Source of the DNA: an uncultured Anaerolineae bacterium
Lineage (GTDB): Bacteria; Chloroflexota; Anaerolineae; J036; Brachytrichaceae
Reading direction: 5' to 3'
NCBI GenBank assembly: GCA_937927775.1
Contig: CALBEF010000075.1
Coordinates: forward strand, 1 to 58,330
Length of the DNA: 58,330 nt
Shown: piece after piece, positions 40,225 through 48,892 of the stretch
How the letters are laid out: each line of letters begins with the position of its first letter
Position numbering within the stretch: position 1 is the first letter of the stretch
Notes under the pieces: model-generated
Databases searched by the model: none
Told to the model about the DNA's origin: nothing
The model's input: the letters and a program-made list of their open reading frames with translations, nothing else
Made by a program: the position numbers and the translations under genes

Positions 40225-41403
40225 ATGACAGGCAAATCTTCCGCTATGGTCATGGTGGCGCGCTGCGGCGCCCTGGTGTTGCCGAATGAGACCCGCCGTG
40301 AAGTGAGTGTGATCGCGCAAGACGGCGTCGTGCGCGAGATCGCGGATCGTGCCGATGCGCCCGATGGCGCGCTGGTGATCGACGCCCGCGAGCGCATTGT
40401 CGCTCCCGGCTTTGTGGACATTCACGTGCATGGGGCAATGGGCGCAGACACGATGGATGCAACGCCGGAGACGCTGGAGACGATGTCGGCGTTCTTTGCC
40501 CGGCATGGCGTGACCAGCTTTCTGCCTACGACCATCACCGCCGCGCGCGAAGACATTGACCGCGCGCTGGACGCGGTGGCAGACATGATGGCGCGCGGGG
40601 TCAGCGGCGCGCAGATTCTCGGCGCGCATATCGAAGGGCCGTATCTCAACGTGAAACAGTGCGGGGCGCAGTTCCCCGGCCATATTCGCCCGGCCCATCC
40701 CGCCGAATACTGCGACTGGTTTGCGCGGGGTAATGTGCGGCTGGTCACGGTTGCGCCGGAGATCGCCGGCAATCTGCGCATGATCGAGGATGCCCGGCGC
40801 GAGCGCATCGCGCTGGCGATCGGGCACAGCGACGCCGACTACGAGATGTGTATGCGCGCCGTGGCCTGCGGGGCGAACCAGGCCACGCACACGTTTAATG
40901 GAATGCGCGGCCTGCATCACCGCGAACCGGGCGTGGCCGGCGCCGTCCTTTCCAGCGATGATCTGGTGGCCCAACTCATCGCGGACAACATCCATGTGCA
41001 CCCGGCGGTGATGAAGATCGTCGCGCGCGCCAAATCGCCGCAGCGCGTGGCGGTGATCACCGACGCCATGCGCGCCACCGGCCTCGGCGACGGCGAATAC
41101 GACCTGGGCGGCCAGACCGTGTATGTGCGCGGCGGCGAAGCGCGGCTGGCAAACGGCAGTCTGGCCGGCTCCACGCTGACGATGGATGTTGCCTTCCGCA
41201 ACATCATCGCGGCCACCGGTTGCTCGCTCAACGACGCGGTGGCGATGTGCGCGACGACGCCGGCGCGGTCGATCTTTGTGGAGGATCGCAAGGGCGCGCT
41301 GGCGCCGGGCCAGGACGCCGACATGGTGATTCTGGATTCGGCGCTGAACGTGCGGCAAACGATCGTGGGAGGCCGGGTGGTGTTCGATGCGCAGGATAAC
41401 TGA
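40225..41403 (+). CDS. nagA: N-acetylglucosamine-6-phosphate deacetylase
   Basis: The 392-residue amidohydrolase has the metal motif VDIHVHG, the second metal ligand in HIEGPYLN (Glu), and the His residues in AIGHSDAD and THTFNGMRGLHHREPG. The catalytic Asp is in VITDAM. It removes acetate from GlcNAc-6-phosphate in amino-sugar breakdown and cell-wall recycling. GGAG at 40214-40217 supports the start at 40225. No nagB or transporter gene is adjacent. Confidence 0.96.
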   Translation: MTGKSSAMVMVARCGALVLPNETRREVSVIAQDGVVREIADRADAPDGALVIDARERIVAPGFVDIHVHGAMGADTMDATPETLETMSAFFARHGVTSFLPTTITAAREDIDRALDAVADMMARGVSGAQILGAHIEGPYLNVKQCGAQFPGHIRPAHPAEYCDWFARGNVRLVTVAPEIAGNLRMIEDARRERIALAIGHSDADYEMCMRAVACGANQATHTFNGMRGLHHREPGVAGAVLSSDDLVAQLIADNIHVHPAVMKIVARAKSPQRVAVITDAMRATGLGDGEYDLGGQTVYVRGGEARLANGSLAGSTLTMDVAFRNIIAATGCSLNDAVAMCATTPARSIFVEDRKGALAPGQDADMVILDSALNVRQTIVGGRVVFDAQDN

Positions 41404-41449
41404 TCGTTGATCGATGGCGCGCGATGGTATGATTGTCGCGCGCAGAGCC

Positions 41450-41521
41450 GGGCCTGTAGCTCAACGGCAGAGCAGCGCCCTCATAAGGCGTGGGTTGCTG
41501 GTTCGAATCCAGCCGGGCCCA
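41450..41521 (+). tRNA. tRNA with anticodon CAT (elongator Met or lysidine-type Ile)
   Basis: GGGCCTG at 41450-41456 pairs with CGGGCCC at 41514-41520, and 41521 is the discriminator A. The anticodon stem is GCGCC/GGCGT with loop CTCATAA; the anticodon CAT is at 41482-41484. The T arm is GCTGG-TTCGAAT-CCAGC. Position 1 pairs with 72 (G-C), which argues against an initiator tRNA. The T-arm is like that of E. coli Ile2, but Met versus Ile cannot be settled by eye. CCA is not encoded. Confidence 0.95.
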
Positions 41522-41522
41522 T

Positions 41523-42620
41523 GTGTTCGCTTTCGTCGCTGTCTTCCTCATCTGCTTCGGCCTCGTTCAGTGGGTTGCCGCGTTTGGTGAGATTCGCGGC
41601 CTGTCGGCGGTTGGCTTCCTGTATCGCGCCGGCGTCGCGCTTGGCTTCGTGACCTTTGTCAGCGGCGTCTACCTCGCGCTGGCGGAGCCGTTCCCCCTGT
41701 TGTTGCTCTGGCTGTTGCCCGCATTTGCTCTGGCAGTGGGGCTTTCGCTGCTGGCCGGCATTCTCACCTCCTGGACGACGAACCCGACGCGCGCGCTGAT
41801 GCTCCCGCGCCCGCAGGACGGCTACGCCGCTGCTGATGTATTCGTTCCAGTGCCGGAGATCGGGCCGGCCATTCAGATGCCCGCTTCCTACTTCGCGCCG
41901 GCTGATGGCCTGGTTCGCGGCGGTGTGTTGTTTGTGTGCGGCGCCAGCGATGGCCGGCTGTCATTCAAGTGGCGGCTCATCCGCGAGCTGCTGGCGGCCG
42001 GCCTGGCCGTGTTGACCATCGATCCGCCGGGGCACGGCGACTTTCGCGCCGCGCCGATGACCAGATCGAATGCCCTGAAGTCCGGTCGCGCGGCCCTGGC
42101 GTGGCTGCGCGCGCAGCCAGGCATCTCCCGTGTCGCTGTCTGCGGCATGAGCCTGGGCGGGTGTCAGGCCATCAATCTGGCTGCGGACGATCCGCAGGTC
42201 GGCGCTGTGGCGTTGCTCTGCGCGCCGGTTCGTCTCGATGTGGTGACGCGCCGCACCTACATCCGTGAAATTGCGGCGCTGTTGCTGCCGCGCAATCTGG
42301 CGCTCTTGCGCGAAGGCTCGGCCGTGACATTGCTGCGCGAGTGGCTCAGCCTCAAGCCGGCCTGGTTTGGCGTCAACCTCTATTGCCTCATCGAAGAACT
42401 GGATGTGCTGGCTGCCGCGCGACGGTTGGGGAGACGCCCCCTGCTCATTGTTCACGGCACGGCCGATGCAGCGGTGCCGGTCTCGAACGCGCGCCGGATC
42501 GCCGAGGCAGCCGGCGGCTCGGCCACGGTGCTCCTCGCGCCGCAGGCCACGCATGTCAGCCTGGTGCTTTTCCCACAGGAGATGCGCCGGCTGGCTGAAT
42601 GGCTGGCGCGGCACGTGTGA
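41523..42620 (+). CDS. Membrane-anchored alpha/beta hydrolase
   Basis: The first roughly 82 residues hold three membrane segments. The hydrolase domain follows, with the nucleophile elbow GMSLGG (Ser210), the acid in VHGTADAAVP and the His in QATHVSLV. The substrate is unknown. The frame is open back into the tRNA, but the first usable start is GTG 41523, two bases after the tRNA's last base; no ribosome binding site can exist between them. Processing of the tRNA 3' end would leave a leaderless mRNA. Confidence 0.82.
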   Translation: MFAFVAVFLICFGLVQWVAAFGEIRGLSAVGFLYRAGVALGFVTFVSGVYLALAEPFPLLLLWLLPAFALAVGLSLLAGILTSWTTNPTRALMLPRPQDGYAAADVFVPVPEIGPAIQMPASYFAPADGLVRGGVLFVCGASDGRLSFKWRLIRELLAAGLAVLTIDPPGHGDFRAAPMTRSNALKSGRAALAWLRAQPGISRVAVCGMSLGGCQAINLAADDPQVGAVALLCAPVRLDVVTRRTYIREIAALLLPRNLALLREGSAVTLLREWLSLKPAWFGVNLYCLIEELDVLAAARRLGRRPLLIVHGTADAAVPVSNARRIAEAAGGSATVLLAPQATHVSLVLFPQEMRRLAEWLARHV

Positions 42621-42662
42621 TCGAGCCAGCCGGCGATGCGCTGCGTGTTGGTGTGTTGGTGT

Positions 42663-43646
42663 TCAGGCTTGAATCGGCGTCCAGCCCCGGCGCGGGTAGG
42701 CAATGAAGCGCGCATTGTCGAACATGGCGCGCCGGCGCGCGAAGGTCTCGAAGTCGGCGACCTGTTCAGGGCGCAGCCTGCTCTGCACCACAAAATCCGC
42801 TTCGGGCGGATAACACGCCATCTGGTACTGCACCAGTTCCGAATCGTGATTGGCGATCTCTTCGGCCGGCCACAGGCCGGCGTTGTTGGGCGCGTCGGCG
42901 CCCTGGTAGCGCAGATCGATGCTCCAGCGGATGTGATCGGAATTGTTCTCGGTCGAGCAGTGCGGGGTCAGGTTCGTCATCAGCACGGCGCCGCCCAGCG
43001 GGCACTCGGCCACCACAGCCTGGCGCGGGTTGCCGGGCAGGTCGTTGTCGTCGATGACGAGGAAGCCGGCGTTGCCGCCGGTGTGATGCGTCACGACGCC
43101 CTGCCGGTGCGCGCGGGGCAGGATTTGCATGCAGCCGTTTTCAATGGTGGCGTTCACCAGCGGAATCCAGACGGTGAGGATCAGATGCTTGTCGCACACC
43201 TCGGCAAAGTAGCCGGAGTCCTGATGCCACGGCACGACGCCGCGATTGATCCTGGGCAGCTTGGGCCGGATGCGATAGACCGACGAGCCGATGATCTCCG
43301 GGCCGACCAGAGATTCCACCACTGCCAGCAGCCTGGGGTGGGTGATGACGCGGAACATCTCGATGCCCTTGTGCCCGCCGCCGGCGCGCCCTTCCAGCGC
43401 CTGAATGATCGCCAGGCCGTTTTCCGGGGCGTCCTCGTAGATCAGCGCCAGCCGGGTCTCGAACGGCGCGTCTTCGTGCAGGCGGGTAAGTTTGCCTTCC
43501 TCATGCAGCCGGCGCGCTTCGTGGTCGATGATGCTTTCCATCTCGCGGCGCAATGGCTCAAGGTCCTGCGGGTCGAAGATGCGCGGAACGATCAAATACC
43601 CCTCTCGCTCGAAAAACGTTACCTGCTCCTGAGTCAGACTGCCCAT
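42663..43646 (-). CDS. Phytanoyl-CoA dioxygenase (PhyH) family protein, 327 aa
   Basis: The protein begins LTQEQVTFFEREGYLIVPRI, the usual PhyH N-terminus. The iron ligands are expected at His and Asp of WHQDSGY and the distal His in LTPHCSTENNSDHIRWSIDLRY, whose Arg binds 2-oxoglutarate. ATG 43646 has CGGAGG upstream on its strand. It would be an Fe(II)/2-oxoglutarate hydroxylase; the substrate is unknown. A second PhyH protein of the same length is encoded at 49841, with different sequence. It is convergent with the hydrolase gene. Confidence 0.9.
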   Translation of the reverse strand: MGSLTQEQVTFFEREGYLIVPRIFDPQDLEPLRREMESIIDHEARRLHEEGKLTRLHEDAPFETRLALIYEDAPENGLAIIQALEGRAGGGHKGIEMFRVITHPRLLAVVESLVGPEIIGSSVYRIRPKLPRINRGVVPWHQDSGYFAEVCDKHLILTVWIPLVNATIENGCMQILPRAHRQGVVTHHTGGNAGFLVIDDNDLPGNPRQAVVAECPLGGAVLMTNLTPHCSTENNSDHIRWSIDLRYQGADAPNNAGLWPAEEIANHDSELVQYQMACYPPEADFVVQSRLRPEQVADFETFARRRAMFDNARFIAYPRRGWTPIQA

Positions 43647-43714
43647 CCTGAACAACCTCCGTTTAATAACATGCGATCTCATCGCGCGATTGCGTTGTGC
43701 GGTGATGCCCAAAC

Positions 43715-43753
43715 GCGGCGCATTATGCGGCGCATTATTATGCGGCGCATTAT
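43715..43753. repeat. Three copies of the 12-base unit GCGGCGCATTAT
   Basis: Copies at 43715-43726, 43727-43738 and 43742-43753 (the last after an extra TAT) lie between the PhyH start and the end of the TauE/SafE gene. The role is unknown; they sit upstream of the PhyH gene and could bind a regulator. Confidence 0.8.
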
Positions 43754-43774
43754 AACGAGCACGGACTGGCCCGG

Positions 43775-44545
43775 CTATGAAAAGATGAGCCGGATGGCAG
43801 CGATGCCGGCCAGGCTGAGCGCCAGAAAGTCGAACAGGCGTTGCGGGATGTGCGGCAGCAGCCACTTGCCCAGAAACGCGCCGGCGATGATGACCGGCAG
43901 CATGGCCAGATTCAGCATCATCGTATCCGGGGTGACGAGCGGGCTTTGCGGGTTCAACGCGGTCAGCAGCATGTAGATCGGCAGCTTGGTCAGGTTAAAG
44001 ATGAAGAAGTACCAGGCGCTCGATCCCATGAACTGCTGTTTGGGCAACTCGAGCGCGTTGAAGTAAATTGCCATGATCGGCCCGGCGGCGTTGGAAATGG
44101 TTGTGGTGAAGCCGGCGGCGCTGCCGGTGATCGCCACGCCGGCCGGCGAATGAGGCGTGAGCTGGTCGCCCCATTTGCGGCGGGCCAGGTTCATCGCCAG
44201 CATCACCAGCACCAGCATGCCGATGATGGGGTTCAGGCCGGCCTTCGACGCCGCGTTTTGCCCCATGACGAAGAGCATGACGGCGCCGAGGATGATGCCG
44301 GTCAGCACCCACGGGATCAGCTTCCCCAGCGTGTCCCAGCGCGCGTGCTGGCGATACCACAGCACGGCGAACACATCGCCCATGATAAGCATGGGCAGTG
44401 TGATGCCAACCGAGTTCCACCCGCCAAACGCCGTAGCCATGAGCGGGACAATGAGGATGCCGAGGCCGGGCACGCCGGTTTTGGTGAAGCCGATCAACAG
44501 CGCGCCGAGCGCGCCCAGAATCCATTGTTCGGGGGAGAGGTTCAT
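43775..44545 (-). CDS. TauE/SafE-family membrane protein
   Basis: The 256-residue protein has about eight membrane segments and the family pattern of two repeats with GFTKTGVPGLGILIVPLMA at the first loop and ITGSAAGFTTTISNAAGPIMA at the second. Members export sulfite, sulfoacetate or related anions across the cytoplasmic membrane; the substrate here is not known. Its start codon is touched by a heptamer array that also encodes the end of the upstream gene. Confidence 0.92.
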   Translation of the reverse strand: MNLSPEQWILGALGALLIGFTKTGVPGLGILIVPLMATAFGGWNSVGITLPMLIMGDVFAVLWYRQHARWDTLGKLIPWVLTGIILGAVMLFVMGQNAASKAGLNPIIGMLVLVMLAMNLARRKWGDQLTPHSPAGVAITGSAAGFTTTISNAAGPIMAIYFNALELPKQQFMGSSAWYFFIFNLTKLPIYMLLTALNPQSPLVTPDTMMLNLAMLPVIIAGAFLGKWLLPHIPQRLFDFLALSLAGIAAIRLIFS

Positions 44546-44546
44546 G

Positions 44547-44581
44547 GGAGTGTTGAGTGCTGAGTCGTGAGTGGTGAGTGC
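44547..44581. repeat. Heptanucleotide array, 5 units, TGAGTGC type
   Basis: Units GGAGTGT, TGAGTGC, TGAGTCG, TGAGTGG, TGAGTGC. It fills the gap between the DUF4091 gene stop (44581-44583) and the TauE/SafE start (44543-44545). On the coding strand it ends CACTCCC directly before ATG. Confidence 0.93.
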
Positions 44582-46179
44582 TATGAAGTAAGCAAGTTGT
44601 CGCGGGTAGCGAGGATCCAGTCGGCGGACTTGGGGAAGTCGTCGTAGTCGTTGAGGCCGGCCAGCCGGGCGTCATCACGGGCAACGCCGAGCGATTGCAG
44701 CAGCGCGTAGTCCTGCAGCGACTCGGCGAACACTTCCCAGCGCAGCGAGTCGATGGGGCCATCGGGGCCGGGGTAGACCACGAAGGTGTCGCCGTAAGCC
44801 CAGCCCGGCCAGGCTGCGCCGGCCTGCTCGGTGAACGGGTCGATGAGTTCCCGGCTTTGTGATTTGTGCCAGTAGTTGTAGCCCCAGTGCAGGAAGCCGC
44901 GCGCGCCGAGCTTGTAGAACAGCCAGCCGTTCATGCGCATCTTCGGCAGCGGCGTGTCCATCAGCCGCTGGACGTAGCGGCCGCGCGGGCCGCAGCAGTA
45001 GTACACCCACGCCGGGATGTCGGCGGCCTGATAGTCCCGCGCTGACGCAATGCTGGGGATGGGCGTGTCGGTCAATCCCTCGCGCCCGTACTCGATGTGG
45101 CTCAGCGCGTCGGACACTTTCATCCACGGGGCCAGCTCGGCCAGCATCCGGCGCGCCGCGCGATAGTTGTCCAGATGCTCCGCGCCCGGTTCGTCGGACA
45201 CATGGAAGAACGACACATCAAGCAGATTCTCGGCGGTCAGGAACACGTGGAACTGCGGCAGGAATTGCGACAGGAAGTTGCGATACTTGTCGGATGTCGC
45301 GCCGGTGTCAGCCGGCCACAACAGCGAGTCCGGGTTGCGGCTGTTGCGATAGACGCGGATGGCGCGCTGCGCGCCCCATTGTGTGAACAGATGCGTCCAC
45401 TCAAAATAGCGCGCGCCGCACGCGCGCGCCAGCCTGACCCAGCGCCGCACGTTGCTGAAGTCAAAATAGTAGCTGCCCGGCGCCGGCTCGGTGATATTGA
45501 GTAATTGCGTCGGGCGCTTCACGCCATCGGTGGGTGGGGTGAAGATCGGCACATACTGGCAATCCGTTCCATGCTCGACCAGATTCTGCATGTACGGTTT
45601 CACCACATCCCAGAACTTCTCCTCGAACGGCTCCAGCTTGTGCCAGTCACAGAGCGCGTCGGCGTAGAACCAGTGCGTGACGGGGAAGTGCTGGCGCGGT
45701 GAGACAGTCGCCGGCCGCACATCGATGGTTGCGGTTAGCGTCTCGGTCTGTTGCGCGCCGAGAGTGAATGTGACGCGCACGTCGCGCGGCCCCGGCGCGA
45801 TGTCGGCCGGCACGTTGACCGTGATCCAAAAAGCGTGTGTCTCGAATGGGCCAGGCTGGACGTGTTGATCGGGGTAGAGCGGGTCGGGAGCGAAGCCGGG
45901 CACATGGCCGACGCCGTCCAGTTCATCGGCCGGCGTGTCGGTGTTGAGATGGGCGACCGGCACATAGCCCACTCGCCGCGCATGCGCGCCGAGATCGTCC
46001 GGCCCTTCGACCGCGATGCGGGCGTCGAGCGCGCCGGCGCTGAGATTGCGGACACACGCCTGGAAGGAGATCCGCTCGTTCCGCGCGGCGATCAGGGTGA
46101 GATGGCGCGTGTCCGACGCCGGCGTGCCGGGGTAAAAGCGTCGCAGCGCGTGGCTGAGCCAAACGGCATAGTCGGCCAT
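44581..46179 (-). CDS. DUF4091-domain protein, putative glycoside-hydrolase-like
   Basis: The 532-residue protein has an N-terminal beta-sandwich (1-160) and a (beta/alpha)8-like middle with HWFYADALCDWHK, FFHVSDEPG and YYCCGPRGRY, then RMNGWLFYKLGARGFLHWGY of the DUF4091 C-terminal region. The Asp-Glu of SDEPG is a plausible catalytic pair. No signal peptide is visible. The start at 46179 is preferred over 46311, whose extension is Pro-rich and lacks family similarity. It may act on intracellular oligosaccharides; the activity is not known. Confidence 0.88.
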   Translation of the reverse strand: MADYAVWLSHALRRFYPGTPASDTRHLTLIAARNERISFQACVRNLSAGALDARIAVEGPDDLGAHARRVGYVPVAHLNTDTPADELDGVGHVPGFAPDPLYPDQHVQPGPFETHAFWITVNVPADIAPGPRDVRVTFTLGAQQTETLTATIDVRPATVSPRQHFPVTHWFYADALCDWHKLEPFEEKFWDVVKPYMQNLVEHGTDCQYVPIFTPPTDGVKRPTQLLNITEPAPGSYYFDFSNVRRWVRLARACGARYFEWTHLFTQWGAQRAIRVYRNSRNPDSLLWPADTGATSDKYRNFLSQFLPQFHVFLTAENLLDVSFFHVSDEPGAEHLDNYRAARRMLAELAPWMKVSDALSHIEYGREGLTDTPIPSIASARDYQAADIPAWVYYCCGPRGRYVQRLMDTPLPKMRMNGWLFYKLGARGFLHWGYNYWHKSQSRELIDPFTEQAGAAWPGWAYGDTFVVYPGPDGPIDSLRWEVFAESLQDYALLQSLGVARDDARLAGLNDYDDFPKSADWILATRDNLLTS

Positions 46180-46333
46180 GATCGTGTTTCCTGTCCTCCG
46201 GGATATGGGCGTAGTGTAGTGCGGGTTTGGTGGAGGGGGCGGGGGAAAGCGGGCCGTGGGCGAGCGAGGGGGCGGGATATACTGAGCGACAGAGAAGCGC
46301 GATGGAGTCAAGTGAAAACAGGAAGGTCAGTCG

Positions 46334-47695
46334 ATGAGAACGATGCGATCGCGGACTGCGTCCGCTGTGACGATCCTATTTGCCACGTGGCTTGGCTTGC
46401 TTGCCACACTGTCGTTGCCGCGCGCCGGCCTGGCGCAAGTGGATGGCGGTATTGGCCGGCATGCGCTGGTGCTGACGGCCGAGGGGCCGCTCACGCCGGC
46501 GATGGCCAACTACATCCAGCGCGGCATCGACACAGCGGCGTTGCAGGGCAGCGAGGTTATCGTTCTGCAATTGAACACGCCGGGCGGCGCGATAGATTTG
46601 ATGGACAAGATCATCAACTCTATTCTGGAGAGCCGCGTCCCGGTGATCGTCTATGTCGCCCCGCGCGGCGCGGTGGCCGGCAGCGCCGGCACGCTCATCA
46701 CTCTGGCCGGCCATGCCAATGCGATGGCGCCGCAGACGGCCATTGGCGCGGCCAGCCCGGTCGGCAGCGAAGGCCAGGATATCGGCGAGACGATGGAGGC
46801 CAAGGTCAAAAATGTGTTGAAGGCGCAGGCGCGCACGTTGGCTGCCGATCGCGGTCCGGATGCTGTTGCGCTCGCCGAAGCCACCATCGAAGAGGCCAGG
46901 GCGGCGACAGCCGAGGAAGCCAAAGCAGCCGGCTTGATCGACATCATCGCCGGTGATGTGTCTGATCTGTTGGGTCAGTTGGACGGGCGCACGGTCAAAG
47001 TGCAGGAGCGCGCAGTGGTGCTCCGCACCGGCGATCTGGTTGTGTTGCCGCTCGACATGAGCTTCGTCGAGACGCTGTTGAACCTGCTGACCAATCCCAA
47101 CATCATTTTCCTGTTGTTGTTCATTGGCGTGCAGGCCGTGCTGGCCGAGTTGTCCAGCCCCGGTATCGGCTTCCCCGGACTGGTGGGCGTCATCTGCCTG
47201 GCGCTGGCGTTCTATGGTCTGGGCGTGTTGCCGGTCAACTGGTTCGGGCTGATCTTTATCGGCCTGGCAGTGATTTTGTTTCTGGTTGATCTACAGAGCG
47301 GGCTTGGATTTCTTAGCGTGGGCGCGGTGATCTCGCTGGTCATCGGCGCGCTGGTGTTGTTCAACTCGCCCGGCTCGCTGCCTTACTTTCAGGTGTCCGT
47401 GCCGTTTGTGCTCGGTGTGTCGGTTGTGGTTGGCTCCGGTTTCCTGGCGCTGGTGTTCCTGATTCTGCGGGCGCGGCGCCGGCCGGTGGGTGTGGCGCCG
47501 GTGGTCTCGCTGGTGGGGCAGGTGGCCGAGGTGCGCCAGGCGCTCAATCCGCGCGGCACGGTGCAACTGGCCGGCGAGTTGTGGACGGCCGAGAGCGAGA
47601 GCGGGCCGGTGGCAGCCGGCCGGCATGTGCGCGTGGTCAGTGTGGACGGCCTCAAGCTCAAAGTACGCCCCGAAGAGGATCAGGCAGCGTCGTGA
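46334..47695 (+). CDS. nfeD: NfeD/ClpP-class membrane-bound serine protease
   Basis: The 453-residue protein has an N-terminal signal or anchor (to about 36), a ClpP-like protease domain with the nucleophile in GAVAGSAGT and the general-base Lys expected in MEAKVKNVLK, four membrane segments (about 240-370) and a C-terminal OB-fold (about 385-450). This is the long NfeD type, which may cleave stomatin-like proteins; no stomatin gene is adjacent. AGGAAGG upstream of 46334 supports the start. The signal segment overlaps an inverted repeat at 46351-46365. Confidence 0.93.
   Translation: MRTMRSRTASAVTILFATWLGLLATLSLPRAGLAQVDGGIGRHALVLTAEGPLTPAMANYIQRGIDTAALQGSEVIVLQLNTPGGAIDLMDKIINSILESRVPVIVYVAPRGAVAGSAGTLITLAGHANAMAPQTAIGAASPVGSEGQDIGETMEAKVKNVLKAQARTLAADRGPDAVALAEATIEEARAATAEEAKAAGLIDIIAGDVSDLLGQLDGRTVKVQERAVVLRTGDLVVLPLDMSFVETLLNLLTNPNIIFLLLFIGVQAVLAELSSPGIGFPGLVGVICLALAFYGLGVLPVNWFGLIFIGLAVILFLVDLQSGLGFLSVGAVISLVIGALVLFNSPGSLPYFQVSVPFVLGVSVVVGSGFLALVFLILRARRRPVGVAPVVSLVGQVAEVRQALNPRGTVQLAGELWTAESESGPVAAGRHVRVVSVDGLKLKVRPEEDQAAS
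46351..46365. repeat. 15-base inverted repeat GCGGAC-TGC-GTCCGC inside the NfeD signal segment
   Basis: A perfect 6-bp stem. It encodes residues 6-11 of the NfeD protein. See the related copies at 21483-21512 and 29967-29981. Confidence 0.55.
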
Positions 47696-47755
47696 ACGCC
47701 GGCCCGAAGCGGCGCGCGATACAACATACAACACATCAATCGTCGGAAGGGAATC

Positions 47756-48892
47756 ATGCGCATTCAATCTATCGAAGCTATCCCACTCGTGCGCGCGCTC
47801 GAGGACGTTTTCCAGGGCGGCACGTACAAGATCACCAGCCGCAACACGATCGTGACCCGTGTGGTTCTTGACAATGGCATTGTTGGCGAGACATTCGGGG
47901 GGGATGAAGACCAGTATCAGTTTGAGGTGTGCCGCGTTGTCAACGATATCTACCGGCCTTTGCTGGTGGGTGAAGATGTGCGCGATGTGGAGAGAAACTG
48001 GGAGCGCATGTGGCTGACCCGTATCGATCTCAACAATCGCGGCATACACACGCTCGATCTGGCCAGGCATTGTGTCGAGACGCAGGCCATTGCGGCGGTG
48101 GACAACGCCTGCTGGGACGCGCTGGGCAAGGCGCTGAACCAGCCGGTGTATAAGCTGCTGGGCGGCTACCGCGAGCGCGTGCCGGTGCTGGCGATCGGCG
48201 GCTATGTCATGCAGGGCAGGACGCTGGCCGATCTGGAGCGCGAAGTCGAGCACTACAAGGAACATGGCATCTTCGGCATGAAGCTGAAGGTGGGCCATCT
48301 GTCTGTGGAAGAGGATATTGAGCGGGCGCACGTGGCGCGCAGGGCCGGCGGGCCGCGCTTTCATCTTTGCGTGGACGCCAATCAAGCCTGGACGATTGCC
48401 GAGGCGATGCAGTTCGCGCGCGCCGTGCGTGATCTGAATCTGGCCTGGCTGGAGGAGCCGGTGCGCTGGCATGACCAGATCGAGGGCAATGCCCGCGTGC
48501 GAACGCTGGGCATTCCGGTCAACGCCGGCCAGGGCGAAATCTCGCGCCACGGCTGCCGCGACCTGATCGTGCGCGGGGCGGTGGACATTCTGAACGTCGA
48601 TGTGACCATCGCCGCCGGCGTCACCGAGTGGCGGCGCATTGCCGGCATGGCGCACACTTTCGGCGTCAGCATGGCCCATCACGAGGAACCGCAAATCGCG
48701 CTGCATCTGCTGGCGGCTGTGCCCAACGGCCTGCATGTGGAAATTTTCCCCAGCTATCAGCGCGACCCGATGTGGTACGACTTGCCTGTTCAGCAGCCGG
48801 CCATCCGGGATGGCTTCATGTATGTGCCGGATGGGCCGGGCTTCGGTATGCCGCTGCGCCAGGACACTATCGAGAAGTGGCGCGCGCAATAG
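47756..48892 (+). CDS. Enolase-superfamily enzyme, mandelate racemase / sugar-acid dehydratase type
   Basis: The 378-residue protein has a capping domain and a barrel with Lys176-x-Lys178 (MKLKVG), metal ligands Asp207 (VDANQ), Glu233 (LEEP) and Glu261 (GQGE), and His308/309 in MAHHEEP. Lys-x-Lys plus a late His suits the mandelate racemase subgroup, which includes many acid-sugar dehydratases. GGAAGGG upstream supports the start. It ends one base before the convergent AraC regulator gene. Confidence 0.93.
   Translation: MRIQSIEAIPLVRALEDVFQGGTYKITSRNTIVTRVVLDNGIVGETFGGDEDQYQFEVCRVVNDIYRPLLVGEDVRDVERNWERMWLTRIDLNNRGIHTLDLARHCVETQAIAAVDNACWDALGKALNQPVYKLLGGYRERVPVLAIGGYVMQGRTLADLEREVEHYKEHGIFGMKLKVGHLSVEEDIERAHVARRAGGPRFHLCVDANQAWTIAEAMQFARAVRDLNLAWLEEPVRWHDQIEGNARVRTLGIPVNAGQGEISRHGCRDLIVRGAVDILNVDVTIAAGVTEWRRIAGMAHTFGVSMAHHEEPQIALHLLAAVPNGLHVEIFPSYQRDPMWYDLPVQQPAIRDGFMYVPDGPGFGMPLRQDTIEKWRAQ

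Noticed and set aside
41521-41523. ATG at 41521 as start of the hydrolase
   Set aside because: It is out of frame with the hydrolase and its A is the tRNA discriminator base.
47291-48889. A 532-codon minus-strand open frame opposite NfeD and the enolase-superfamily gene
   Set aside because: It spans two recognisable plus-strand genes and shows no motifs of its own.
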